Of a stretch of 64,000 nucleotides of DNA, positions 1 to 11,355 are shown in pieces. Under the pieces are notes generated by a model that saw nothing but the letters and a program-made list of their open reading frames with translations, was not told where the DNA came from and did not search any database. Numbering within the stretch: position 1 is the stretch's first letter; each line of letters opens with the position of its first letter. The position numbers were made by a program, and so were the translations under genes. Location: assembly GCF_005239225.2 (NCBI RefSeq), contig NC_133297.1, forward strand, positions 22,109,882 to 22,173,881, read 5' to 3'. This DNA is from Populus alba (taxonomy: Eukaryota > Streptophyta > Magnoliopsida > Malpighiales > Salicaceae).

Positions 1-248
1 TATTGTTTTCTTCCAATAAAAGCCCAATCATCTATGTTTTCATACATTGAGCACATAAAAAGAAAGGTTTATTAATATTTTGTTTAAATGGAATTGAACA
101 GATATATATAAATTTAATGAGAATTTGTTTATCTGAATAGATTAATGGAAGTTGAATGATGAATGCCTTGCTTTATAGAATTTGCAAATTGTTTTTCTAT
201 TTTAATGCTTTGATTACTAGGGACTAATAATAAGCTGGTTGAGGGGTG
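1..248 (+). mobile_element. 3' internal end of a Gypsy (Athila-like) element, 5' part outside window
   Basis: This stretch matches 58450-58720, the end of another Gypsy element, nearly base for base: the poly-pyrimidine start, the 'cattgagcacataaaaa' segment and the 'gaatagattaatggaagtt' segment are all shared. It ends in a purine-rich tract ('ttgaggggtg') just before an LTR, which fits the polypurine tract that primes plus-strand synthesis. It holds no open reading frame. The coding part of the element lies upstream of the window. Confidence 0.75.
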
Positions 249-1729
249 TGACTAGTACTTAAAAGTGCATATTTATCTAGGTTTTATATCATCATTTTGC
301 ACTTAAAGTATCAATAACTCCTTAACGAAAGCATGTTTTGTTAATAACAAGTCTGATACTATAAGATACCTTTAATTTATGGTAAATCTTCATCTTAAAT
401 GTAGGCCTATCACATAAATCAAAGGATTGATTGATGAGTTTAACTACTGAAATTTAAAAGACAAAGAGAAGGCCAAACTTAGAAAAGAGATGATGGTTCA
501 GTCCAAACTGGAACACTGTTCGGTCATTGGGTAATATCTGGAGTTATAGATCTTGGATTTAGGTCTGCTCTATATGGATGGAAAGCTAAGACAAAGGCCT
601 AAAACTTTCATGGAGTCCAAGATTTAAAAAGGCCGTTTTCAAGTCCAAATTGTAGAAACAACGGAGAAGTCTGAATCAATCCTACAACCCAAACATTGTT
701 CAGTGTTCAATCCATATCTCGAGTTCTAAAAGTCCAAATGACCTCAATTTAATTTCCTGGAAAGCCAAGATAATTTTCTAGAACTTTCATAAGTTAAGTC
801 TGTTCAAATTCTGACCTTATCAATGATGTTTTGTTGAGACAAGAAGATAAGGATTGTTATCAAGTTAAGATATGGCCACCCACTCAACAATTAGTCATCA
901 AATCAATAGTTCCAAATTTTGGCCTATAAAATGAGGCATTTGCCATGCATTAAGGCATTTTGGTTTTCAGATCATGATCATGCTCTTTATTTCTTTCTTT
1001 ATATTTTTGTAATGTTTAAGTTTTATTTCATGTTATATTTTCTTTAATCTATTGTTTATGCTTTTCATTTCCTTTATACTTATGTTCTTATGTTGTTTAT
1101 TTATGTTTATCTTCTTTCTTATGTTTATCTAAGTTTATTATGTCAAGGTGAAAAAGTTTCACTAATGGTGTTGGAATAGGTCTAATATAAACTTAACATG
1201 GGCTTGAATATTTATATCCAATAAAGTTTATTATTAACATGTCTTATCTTTTTATTTTACTAATTCTTAATACCTTGCTTGTTAAATGGTTAATCTAGAT
1301 TTGTGTTGTATACACTTGGTACAACAAATGCTTGACACTTTCATAGCCAACCGTATGGATTCCTAACAATATTTAAAAGTTTGGTGTTACTTAAATAAGA
1401 TAATTAATATGATCATGTTAAAAATTTATAATGATTAAGGATAAATCATCCGAGTGAAACCTTATTTGTGTGTGGTTTCCAGTTGATTAATAAAAATAAT
1501 TTATACTATACTTATTTCTAATACTATTAGTGGATCCTCTAACCTTGACATTAGTTTTTATCATTGTTGAATCCTTACATTAATCTTACATCTCAAAGTC
1601 CTCTTTAACTTATTATTATTATTATTATATATAATTTATATAGTTAACCTCTTTGTGGTTCGATCCCAGTCTTGACGGGTTATTTATTACTTCGACACTC
1701 CTGCACTTGGGAGAAGACATCAATCTTTT
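249..1729 (+). mobile_element. Gypsy 3' LTR, cut short at its 3' end
   Basis: The LTR starts with TG ('tgactagtacttaaaagtgc') right after the polypurine-like tract. It follows the same order of landmarks as the other LTRs of this family: the 'catcattttgcactt' start, the TATA box 'cctataaaatgaggca' near 926, a TTA microsatellite near 1610, and 'gacactcctgcacttggga' near 1695. The last ~10 bases (ggtcgtgtca in complete copies) are missing; at 1729-1730 it runs into a different repeat, so the junction is a later rearrangement or insertion. Confidence 0.85.
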
Positions 1730-2465
1730 CCTTCTCTTTTTTTTATACACTAGGAAGCCCTAGTCTTTATTTTACAAAATAGTCCTCTCTTAAGTAGACT
1801 GTTTACATTTAAGTACTTCAATAACTATTTTCCAAAAAACAAAGAAATAGCCTTGCAAAAAATCTTCAAGCTTTGACTTAAAGCTAAAATAAAAACTTGG
1901 ATATCGGTTTAGATGCATCGAAACATAATTTGGACTCGGTTTTCCATGAAACTTGTTTGCTGGCACAATTCAGTTGTCATATTTGAAAAATCATATCTCC
2001 CTCATATGGCATCATTGTTGGCTAAAATTTAGAGCGTTGTTAGGCCTTTGAGTTGAGAATCCGAAGCAATTGAGTTTTCATCAATTTGACTTCTGTAGCT
2101 CCAAATATTTAAGTTGGAATGACCGAAAGTCAACAATGACAAATTGCGAGATTTGACTTTGAAGACTACGATTTCCAAGCTCTTCCTTATTTTATTTTCT
2201 TGCCTTAAATTTCCAGAATGGTATGGATGTTAGATTTTTAATGCCACTGGAATAATTTAATTTCAATCTCTAGAGCTCACGCTCTACACAAAACATCGAC
2301 TGAAGGTCAAATTTGCCAATTACTTTCAATTTACTCCTTTTTGCATCTTTCATCCAAAAGTACCTTCAAAACATAAAACAAAGAATATAAAGGCATTTTA
2401 TATATAAAACATAGGCAAAAAACTAGTTAAATGTGGGTGAAACTATTGAATAATATGGTTGAATC
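1730..2465 (+). repeat. Fragment of a second LTR-like repeat (shared with 39056-39815)
   Basis: From the T-rich start through 'ctaggaagccctagtct' to 'ggcaaaaaactagttaaat' this segment is clearly similar to 39056-39815, in the same orientation. The 39-kb copy continues to 41203, where it ends in a 'gggttataaca'-type terminus, so this is likely a 5' part of the same LTR. No coding sequence is seen. Confidence 0.7.
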
Positions 2466-2775
2466 ACTAACCCCGCCAAATTTGGAGTCCTAGAAACCTA
2501 GATATGAATAAAAATCTGAGGAGAAGTCGAGTTGTCATCCTTGTTGACAGATTCAGCCAAGATGACAAAACAATGAAATCTATTGTATTAAGGGTGGAAT
2601 TCATTCTTTCTTCCTTTGTAAGGTGTATAACATTGCCTCCTCTCCTTCAAAATGAAATAAACCATGATTGAAATTGAATTTATGATGTTCCTTATGACTA
2701 CTAATGAGCTAAAATCCCGAAGGATAATAGTGGGGAATGTAGGTGTAAAAGAATTATGGTAAAAGATAAATGGAT

Positions 2776-2877
2776 ATTGTCACCATTGCTATTATTATGT
2801 TGTGAAATATGAATAAATATGAAATAATTGTCACCATTGCTATTATTATGTTGTGAAATATGAATAAATATGAAATA
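2776..2877 (+). repeat. Perfect 51-bp tandem duplication
   Basis: A 51-base unit beginning 'attgtcaccattgctatt' occurs twice head to tail (2776-2826 and 2827-2877) with no difference visible, so the duplication is recent. The surrounding 2466-3240 holds no gene I can support; a 63-codon minus-strand frame at 3047-3238 has no recognisable features. Confidence 0.85.
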
Positions 2878-3244
2878 ATGATGAATATTTGTGGATTTAA
2901 GAGGAACTGTGAGAGGAGTGCAACAACATCAGGGAAATGCGAGTCAAGTGTCTACAACAGGTAGGTATTCTACACTTATATCTTCCTTAGTTAATAATGA
3001 TTCTAGTTATTTATTGAGATTATAAATCTTGTGTCTATGGATGAGATCAAAAAGAGAGAAGATGAAATGACATGAATGAAAACTGAAAGACCAGATTTGA
3101 TTTAAGAGTCTCTTCGAACAAAATAGATGGAAATAATGAGTTTTCATGGATAATCATCCTTTGGATTTGATTTCCCGATCCCAAATACAGAAGGCTAATG
3201 ATGTTAGCCAGGTTGGCTAACATCGGCATGACCAACACGGAGAA

Positions 3245-3640
3245 GGAGAAATATTAAACTTAATTAACTATTGGGGCTAAGAATAGTTAATGATATCGGC
3301 AGTTGATATTGGTATCGGCAAACTCATGGAACTTGATTAGCTTTTCTGAGGTTAAAGCTAATGATGTCAAGAATTCTTGACATCAACACACCCGAGGATA
3401 TTCTAAGATAATATAGAACATTGATTAACTATTTCAATTCATAAATAGTTAATGACATCAATGGGTTACGTTGGTGTCAGCATTCCCACAAACTTGATTA
3501 GCCGATCCTGGAATGGGAGACTAAGGATACCAATGTGAATTATTAGTGTCGGCAACAATCTTCCTGGATTGGGAAGACTAAAGATACTAATGTGAGTTAT
3601 TAGTGTCGGCAACGATTAGGAAGATGTGGCATGGTGATGT
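3245..3640 (+). repeat. Tandem paired-hairpin array
   Basis: About four degenerate units, each with two inverted repeats. First hairpin: arms 'attaactatt' and 'aatagttaat' near 3263-3292, 'ttagcttt' and 'aaagctaa' near 3338-3362, and 'attaactattt' and 'aaatagttaat' near 3425-3454. Second hairpin: arms 'gatgtcaagaa' and 'ttcttgacatc' near 3363-3384, 'gacatcaa' and 'ttggtgtc' near 3455-3479 (pairing through G-U), and 'gatactaat' and 'attagtgtc' near 3574-3608. It is not coding. The layout resembles the array inside the 3.5-kb LTR at 15.4-15.8 kb. Confidence 0.7.
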
Positions 3641-5648
3641 GCTCCTGATGAAATTTTAGATGTTTATAAAATAAAAAAAAATAATGAGTGATTCCCATAA
3701 GGATAAATAGAGACATATTCATGGAAGACAAAATAATGATTTAATGAGCTATTGTTGTGCAAAGATTAGTATATAATTAAATATATACACATATATTATT
3801 TAAATTTCCCTTTTCTATTCTATTATATTCTTAGTTTATTTATTCTGAAAATTATGAATTCCTGGTCCTTCCCATTCATGTAAGGAGTAATATTTAGGTC
3901 CTCTACTTTTCTTTTGCATGAATTAGGAATGTAAGGATTACATGTGTATTTTGTTATTAAGTAACCATATAACTTGGAACATAATAGTGTCATCCTTGTT
4001 TTTTGTTTTTTTGGAATACTGGATTGTATTATTTTATATTTGGAATTCAAATGTTTGTATGCTTATCTTATTTGTTAAATTATGTATGTTAAATGTGAAA
4101 GAAATTGAGTAGATAAAATGTTATATTTATGTTATTGAATATATTATTGAGTTAGACTCATTGTGATTGTGACATGATTAAGATGCGAGTATAAGACGTG
4201 TACAGGATGATGATCAATAACTTGGGATCTTCTGGTATAGGGAAGATTCTGCTGAAATTTCATTAGAAATTTTGGAGAATCCTATATAAGTTAAAAAAAA
4301 AATGTCCCATTTTTCTCTTATGAGGAAGATAAATTGATTTAGCTAACAAGAATGTTACAAGTTGCCTTGGTTGGTAGTGGAGAAAGTGTTGTTATACAAC
4401 AACCTCTTTCTATTGTAAATTCCCTTCAACAACATTACTTCCAAATTCTTATGTATATTCTAACATGGTTTCATATCATAGTTTCATTAAAAATTGATCG
4501 CGCTTGCTTTGGTCTTGAACTTGTTAAATAACGAAGAGAGATTCAATAGGCATTTTGGCATAAATAATATCAATATATTCTGCCTGAAAATTCTAAAAGC
4601 CAAAGTATTAATCCTAAATGGAAAGGATGCCTTGAGAATAATTAGAAATATCATTTTTTAATTGAAAACATCTAGCATTGTTTTCTTGATAGTAAACCTT
4701 TTTTAAGTACCCCTAAATAACTTGTGATGTTTATATGGCCTTAGATTAAGTACAATAAGTGGTTTAATAGAACCTAAAATCTAGAACATTACCCAAGCAT
4801 CTAAGGCATTCCATTGAAGCAATTTTGTAGAATCATTGGGACATGGATCACTATCATCCACATAACCCCACAATTATTTCCCCATGACAAATACTTGAAA
4901 CTGAAGTTCCTATGTTGAATAATTTTTTTCCAATGAATTGAACACCAAGCAATTCAAAATTGTTTGATGTATGTTCTAAACAAACACAACAAAACCAGAA
5001 AATACAACTAAGAATCAAAGAAAATTCAAGACCTAAGATTCTTATGTATCTAAGACTGATTACACCGTCAAGAAAACCAAAGAAAAAACTAAAACAAGAT
5101 ATGCAGATTCAAAAGTGAAGCTTTGACACCATGCCAAATTGGCTAAATTACTCTTACCTATGAGAGTCCTTTTTCATTAAATAGAAATAATTTTGATTTA
5201 CAATCCTTAAAATCAACTTATATTAAATATAATATTGATCTAATTATAGAAAGTTATTTACATTATAATTACATAAAATATTGGCAACTATTTTGTTGAC
5301 ATAAATAACTAATAATTATATTGAAACTATTGATTTTAATGAGATGGTCCACACTAACAATAAGCATCTATGTAACAACATTTAACACCTTAATACACTA
5401 ACATGGTTTCTCATATGCTACTATTGCAAGAAAAAACACCCCATCCTTCCTTAATTTTTTATTAATAATAATGGTTGAAACCATGTTTTTCCCTCCCTAC
5501 TACTGCTTGCCACTGAATTTTTTCAACAAGGAACAAAACAAGAACATATCTCATTAGCAATCATAACACCATCGAGGAATGACATTAGAGCAACCTTTGC
5601 TTTCTTCAAGTAATTCATGTCAAAGATGATGTTGAAGTAATCCAAATA
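3641..5648. other. AT-rich spacer without a supported gene
   Basis: I see no gene here. A 75-codon minus-strand frame at 3823-4050 shows no domain. The stretch 4280-4500 has 'taacatggtttcatatcatag', which looks faintly like a decayed Copia LTR end with primer site, but no partner LTR was found. Confidence 0.5.
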
Positions 5649-6957
5649 CAACTTTCATGCGGAGCCCAAGATTTAAAAATGTTGTTTTCAAGTCCAAATT
5701 GTAGGAACAATAAAGAAGTCTGAATCTATCCTGCAGCCCAGACACTATTTAGTGTTCAACCCATATCTCGAGTTCTAAAAGTCCAAATGACCTCATCTAT
5801 TTTTTGTTGGAAAGCTAAGATAATTTTCTAGAACTTTCATGAGGATTCTGTTCAAATTATGATGTTAGCAAATGATGTCTTGTTCAGACAATAAGATAAG
5901 GATTATCACCAAGTCAAGATGTGGCCACCCACTCATCAATTAGTCAACAAATCAATAGTTCCAAATTTTGGCCTATAAAAGGAGGCATTTACCATGTATG
6001 GAGGCATCTTGGTTTCCAGATCAAGATCATGCTCTTGCTTTCTCTCTTTGTATTGCTTATGTTTTGCTCTCATTAATATCAAGTTTATGCATTTCATTTC
6101 CTTTCCTTTACTTAGTTAACTTCTTTCTCATTTATGTTCTTATCTTGTTCATTTATGTTTCTTTCTTTTATTACATTTAGCTAAGTTAATTATGTCAAGG
6201 TGAAAATGGTACACTAATGGTGTAAGAATAAGTATAATATAAATTTAACATGGACCTTAATGTTGGATACTAACATGTTTTATATTTGTTATCATGTTTA
6301 CTTTTAATACTTTGCTTGTTAAATAGTTAATCTAGATTTATGTTGTATAATACTTGGTACAACAAATATTTGACACTTTCATAGCCCATATTGTATGGTA
6401 TAACCGACACTTGAGCTATGAAAGGAACTTGATTTGTTGTTAACATAAGTTATAATCATGAATGCCTAACAACATTTACAAGTATTAGCATTATTTGAAT
6501 AAGATAACTAATATAATCATGTTAACAATTTATAATCTGATTGAAATCTCCTTTATGTGTGATTTCCAATTGAGTAATAAGAGTTTATATTATACTTGTT
6601 TGAAGTATCATTAGTGGATCCTCTAACCTTGAGATTTGTTTTTATTATTATTTAATCCTTACATCAATCTTACATCTCAAAGCTCTCTTTATTATTACTA
6701 TTACTATTATTACTATTATTGTTATTATTAGTATTAGTATTAGTATTAGTATTACTATTACTATTACTATTACTATTACTATTATTATTATTATTATTAT
6801 TATTGCTATTACTAATTATTATTATTGTTATTGTTGTTGTTGTTATATATAATTTATATAGTTAACCTCTATGTGGTTCGACCCTAGTCATGCCGAGTTA
6901 TTTATTACTTCGATACTCCTACACTTGAAAGAAGACATCAAGCTTTTGGTCGTGTCA
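5649..6957 (+). mobile_element. Gypsy LTR, 5'-truncated
   Basis: Homology to the 1.4-1.7 kb Gypsy LTR family starts abruptly at 'aactttcatg' (about 400 bases into the normal LTR) and runs to the correct terminus 'cttttggtcgtgtca'. The TATA box lies in 'cctataaaaggaggca' near 5973. No element body follows, so it is a remnant. The 70-codon frame at 5968-6180 is a by-product of this LTR. Confidence 0.85.
6686..6845 (+). repeat. Compound trinucleotide microsatellite (TTA/TAG/TAC/TTG)n
   Basis: About 160 bases of interrupted trinucleotide runs, mainly ATT/ACT/AGT then TTG. Every full copy of this LTR has a shorter TTA or TTG run in the same place, so this is an expansion of a site that belongs to the LTR family. 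Confidence 0.9.
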
Positions 6958-7155
6958 CTTAGATCCTTAAAGACATATTAGTCCTTTCTTGGCAATCATT
7001 GAAATTAACTTTCAATGTCTCTAATTCAGTATTGATTTGCATCGAACCTGCTCCTAATTCTCCTTATGCTTTCTTAGCTTAGTTTCTAGCTACCTTTTTT
7101 TTTTTTCTTTTAGACTCTTCTCTAAAGACATGACCTTTTTGTCTTTTTCCATCAA

Positions 7156-7485
7156 CTATTGCTCCACAAACTTCCTTAGTTTCTCTTCAGTGAAGAGTTG
7201 TTCCTCGAGGGAGATCCTAAGAACTTTACTATTGTCCATTTCTACTTGAAGCTTTTCCAATTGTTCTCTCAACTCTTCCTTGTTGTTAATCTTCTTTCTC
7301 ATATTTAGTTTAGTGGCTTGTGAAGTTTCGGCTTCAAATCGTAGATTCATCGGGATAGTCAACAATGATAGAATTCTCCACATTAAGTATTTTTCACTAG
7401 TAATTGGATCTCTCAAACCATCTGATTTCTTCTTGATCAATACCAAAAGCTTCCAATCTTGTTTGATGCTTTCCACGACTCCCAA
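7156..7485 (-). CDS. Hypothetical coiled-coil ORF, probably a decayed transposon fragment
   Basis: A 109-codon frame. Its second half (from about residue 60) is rich in Glu, Lys and Leu with heptad-like spacing ('EELREQLEKLQVEMDNSKV'), which suggests a coiled coil. The same reading continues upstream (7500-7700) only through stop codons, so it is likely the tail of a longer decayed protein. Plant Gypsy gag-like and mobile-domain proteins often end this way, but I do not recognise a family. No promoter or splice signals were identified. The overlapping plus-strand frame at 7280-7495 is treated as its shadow. Confidence 0.25.
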   Translation of the reverse strand: MGVVESIKQDWKLLVLIKKKSDGLRDPITSEKYLMWRILSLLTIPMNLRFEAETSQATKLNMRKKINNKEELREQLEKLQVEMDNSKVLRISLEEQLFTEEKLRKFVEQ

Positions 7486-8640
7486 AGCATACTGATCTTT
7501 GAATAACTCAGAGAATTATGATAGTTTGGCCTTCTATAGCATATGTTGTATATCCCCAAGTTGGCTTGCAACCAAAGCGAACGTGTAATGGACATATCCA
7601 ATTATCCCAATAAAAAGCACTCATTGTCTTTCTCCACAACTCATCAGACAATTTGTTGCTCTCATACACTAAGTTATCCACTTAACTTCTCATTGTAAGA
7701 TCTATGCAGTTTTGCTTTTCATTTTTCCTCAATCAAATCATTCTATTTTTCGTCTTTAACTATCAACAAATGGTTTTTTACTAAATCACCAAATGGGGCA
7801 ACCTAGTCGGGTCAATCTAGTCGAGTCAACACGATTAGGTAAATCCATCAATCTTTAAGCACTGTTTGGTTTGCTGTTATTTTTTAAGGTTTATTTGATT
7901 TAAGAGTGTGTTTGGCAAATACCTTTTGAGTAGTTTTTCATTTCAAGGATTTTTTCTTTGGCCAAATGTGGTCTTACAAAAATACTAAAAAATATTTTTT
8001 TTGCATGTTGCATAAGGCAAGTCTCTCAAATTTTTTTTTAAATCATATATTGTTAAAAATAAAATACATGGTATGTTTTATTTTCTTAAGCATGTATTTT
8101 GAATTTAACAATTAATTTATTGAATCTATGAGAATTTAGTCAACATTCTAATAATTATAAAAATTTTAATTCATGAGAATTAATTGTTAACGTTCTAGTA
8201 TAAATGATGGACCTATAAGTGAGGCTGGTATTTAAATATTAAGAGTTGACCAAAAAATTCTCAGAGCTATTCTAAATATTCATCAATTTTAATTGGAAGT
8301 ATTTTTTACCATAATACACGAATTATGGAAAAACTCATCCATCTTCTAGGATAAGCGAACCCTATCGGGGCACTTATATGGATCTCTTCCATAAGAATTT
8401 GTTTGGGCACATGAACCCTTAATAAAATTCTACACGCCTAGTTTATTAACACAAATAAATATTAATTCTAAGTCATGCACAAACTTTAGAAGAACTCATT
8501 AAAAACCTTTAAATCACATTCAAAATCACACTATACAACTTATTTCATATTACATTTTCTATCTATAACCAGTTATTAAACGTAAAATCTCAAATAAAAC
8601 CACTAAACCCGAACTGTTTTGCGATTTTATACCAAACATA
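7486..8640. other. Spacer upstream of the acid phosphatase gene
   Basis: AT-rich sequence with no gene I can support. The minus strand of 7500-7700 carries interrupted remnants of the coiled-coil frame described at 7156-7485. Confidence 0.5.
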
Positions 8641-8692
8641 TAGAAAGATTTTGTATTTTTGTCATCTGTCATGTGTCCCTGTATTAATTAGT

Positions 8693-8790
8693 CCACTTAT
8701 CCATATATTAATTAACCCACCAATCCACTTATCCATATACAACAGGTCACACATACCCCACAGCCCACGTGACCCTTTAAAATCCCTCAT
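8693..8790 (+). promoter_or_regulatory. Proximal promoter of the acid phosphatase gene (G-box)
   Basis: A perfect G-box CACGTG lies at 8766-8771 inside 'cccacgtgaccc', the core of many ABA-, jasmonate- and light-responsive plant promoters. A TATA-like 'tttaaaat' follows near 8776, about 70 bases before the ATG. Just upstream, 'ccacttatccatata' occurs twice (near 8693 and 8725) as a direct repeat. Function is inferred from sequence only. Confidence 0.55.
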
Positions 8791-8849
8791 TATCAGCTTG
8801 CTTCTCACAGTCCAAATTCAATCACCCCCCGGTCTTCTCCGTGCAGGAA

Positions 8850-9995
8850 ATGGCAAGAAATTTGGTGTTCATGCTAGCTTTGACAAGCCTCTACATCGGC
8901 TTAGCAGCTGCAGATTGGAATATTTTGAACAAAAAAGTGACAAACGGGGCTGCCTCTTTCTTGAAGAGTTATTGTGAGAGTTGGAGGATCAATGTTGAGC
9001 TAAACAACATCAAGGGGTTTGAGGTAGTGCCACAAGAATGTGTAGATTTCACCAAACATTACATGAAATCGTCTCAGTATACAGCAGACTCCGAGAGAGC
9101 AATCGAGGAAGCCAGGCTTTACCTAAGCAGCTGCTGTAGTTTGGAAGGTGATGGTAAAGATGCTTGGATTTTTGATGTTGATGACACTCTTTTGTCCACC
9201 ATACCCTACTTCAAGAAACATGGTTTTGGGTAAGTTGTTTAAGTTTACACTGGATCATATATTCCTTTGTTTGTTAATATGGTAGCACATTTTCACTTGT
9301 CGTAGTCATCATTTTCAAATTTTGGTAGGGCTCGTCAGAATATATAGATCTGATGTGATCTTGGTTCTTCCTCCCATTTCTGGGTTCAGATCACACACAT
9401 CATCCTTTTCCAAATGGGGCTGATGTTTAATTTCTAAAACAAAACCGAAATGTACAATCGCATTATTGCTATGATCAATCAGTAATTAATTAATCACTGA
9501 AATTTGGGTTGTGAAATGGGAATAAAACCAGGGGAGAGAAGCTCAATGCAACCTTATTGGAAGCATGGATGAAACAAGGCAAGGCACCAGCTCTGGACCA
9601 TACACTCAAGCTCTTCCATGAGATCAAAGACAAAGGGGTCAAAATCTTTCTTATTTCTTCCAGAAGTGAAACCCTTAGATCAGCCACTGTCGATAATCTT
9701 ATCAATGTTGGATATCATGGATGGTGTAGTCTCATATTAAGGTACATGCTCTCTCTCTCTCTCTTCTCTCTCTCACACCATTTTCTTCTTCTTGGTTTCA
9801 CTTTATAATAATTACAGGGGCCTTGAGGATGATCTCATGAAAGTGCAACAATACAAATCCGAGGCAAGGCAAAGATTGATAAAAGAAGGGTATCGCATCT
9901 GGGGAATCACAGGAGATCAGTGGAGTAGTGTGGAGGGTCTCCCTGCTGCAAAAAGAACGTTCAAGTTGCCAAATTCCATGTACTACCTTTCCTAG
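8850..9995 (+). CDS. HAD-family acid phosphatase (plant class B / vegetative-storage-protein-like), 3 exons
   Basis: Predicted to hydrolyse phosphomonoesters in the secretory pathway, vacuole or wall. Exons 8850-9229, 9532-9741 and 9818-9995, all with GT-AG borders and in frame, encode 255 residues, the usual family size. Residues 1-21 are a hydrophobic signal peptide. DVDDT at 109-113 is the HAD nucleophile motif; D109 is present, which argues for an active enzyme, because some storage-protein relatives have lost it. Ser169/170 in 'LISSRSE' and Lys210 match motifs II and III, and 'GDQWS' at 229-233 matches motif IV. The second acidic position of motif IV is Ser234 where Asp is usual, which could weaken metal binding. 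The C-terminus 'FKLPNSMYY' is typical. The start is the ATG at 8850, since the frame upstream has no other ATG. Introns are 302 and 76 bases. The G-box promoter suggests stress or hormone control (inference). Confidence 0.92.
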
Positions 9996-11355
9996 AGCTT
10001 CCACTACCAAGACATCATTATTATTCAATATGTATCCTAATTAATAACACTTTTAATATTTGTTGAATCAAGCATTGTCATTGTTGTTTTCGTTAATTTG
10101 TTAATTTCTACTGCAATGACAAATTATATAATTATTAAAATTTCATGTTTACACTTGATCTATTTTTAAGATCATTTAAAATAAAAAAATAATAATTTGA
10201 TCCAAATATATTTTCATTGTTAAATAAATAAAAAATACATTTATTAATAAAAATAATTTTGTTGAAAAACCAATGATTTGAATAAAAAAATATATTGTCA
10301 ATTCAAATTAGTTAATTTAACCATAGGAGAATTGCATGTAAATTCTAAAATTATAGAATCAAATTAAAACCTTAGAGCACAACAAAAATGCTTGAACAAA
10401 ATTACATAAATAAAATTTAAACTAATTGTTAAGAACATTTGCTTGTTGAGTCACTTAGAATTTGATTTAGATGAAGATATGTTGTTGTTAATGATCATTT
10501 AGATTTTATTGTTCATCTCTTAGTGTAAAAGAAATAATTATAACTAGTTTTCTAAAATTTTAATAACACCACCTTGATTAGTTGTGCTATAAAACATGGT
10601 CTACGAACCCCAGAAAATATAACTTTAAATCTCTCTACAATATAACAGAATCCATGCTTTGGAGTATAAGAAAAAACAGAGGATGGTATTATGAAAAAGA
10701 AAGGAAATTATTGTGGAAAACTAAGGTGAAGAAGAGTTGAATAATATGTGTAAAACAATCTTTCCTCAACCTCTATTCTTTAATTACCCGTCATAAAATA
10801 ATATTAACTTGACAATTTTTTGGCTTTGAAATCCAACCCTTGTTTGTTTTAATAAGAAAAATGTTTAGGTTAAAGAAAAAAACTTTTTAGACTGTTGATT
10901 CATGTGCTGAACAATAAATAATCTTTAAGGGCCTAAAACTTATACATGGGTTAGACAAAAAGAATTTTAAAGGCCTACAAATTATTTTATAGCAAACCCA
11001 AATAAAAAACTCGGACCCGAGACCTGAAGTTCAGGACCTCTGCTTGAGCTCATGCCTAATGTGTGTGGCTTAAGCCTAAAACCTACTTAGCATAGGCCTT
11101 CTTCTCCATATAAACTTTGGTGCCATACAAGCTCAATATTAACACTTCAACTTTCTTTCATATAAGTTAGAAGAGAATCATGTAATCTCTTAAAGTGAGA
11201 TTGAAGGTTTTTGGATTTACAAAATATGTTAACTAAGGGTTCTTTGAGATCAATTGTTTATTTACCTATAATTTATTTTTATCAAATTAATATTTCATGT
11301 TAAAGTATTTTTGAATTTTCAGGAAAGTCTTAATCCTAAAAATGAGTGGTCTCAA
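9996..11355. other. Spacer with a small Copia-like scrap
   Basis: AT-rich and without a supported gene. The words 'cacttagaatttgattt' near 10450 also occur near 17480 at the edge of a decayed Copia element, so a fragment of that family probably lies here. The segment 10920-11170 looks like old LTR sequence but could not be assigned. Confidence 0.45.

Noticed and set aside
4440..4520. Copia LTR end and primer site
   Set aside because: The match to the initiator tRNA-Met primer site is weak and no second LTR was found.
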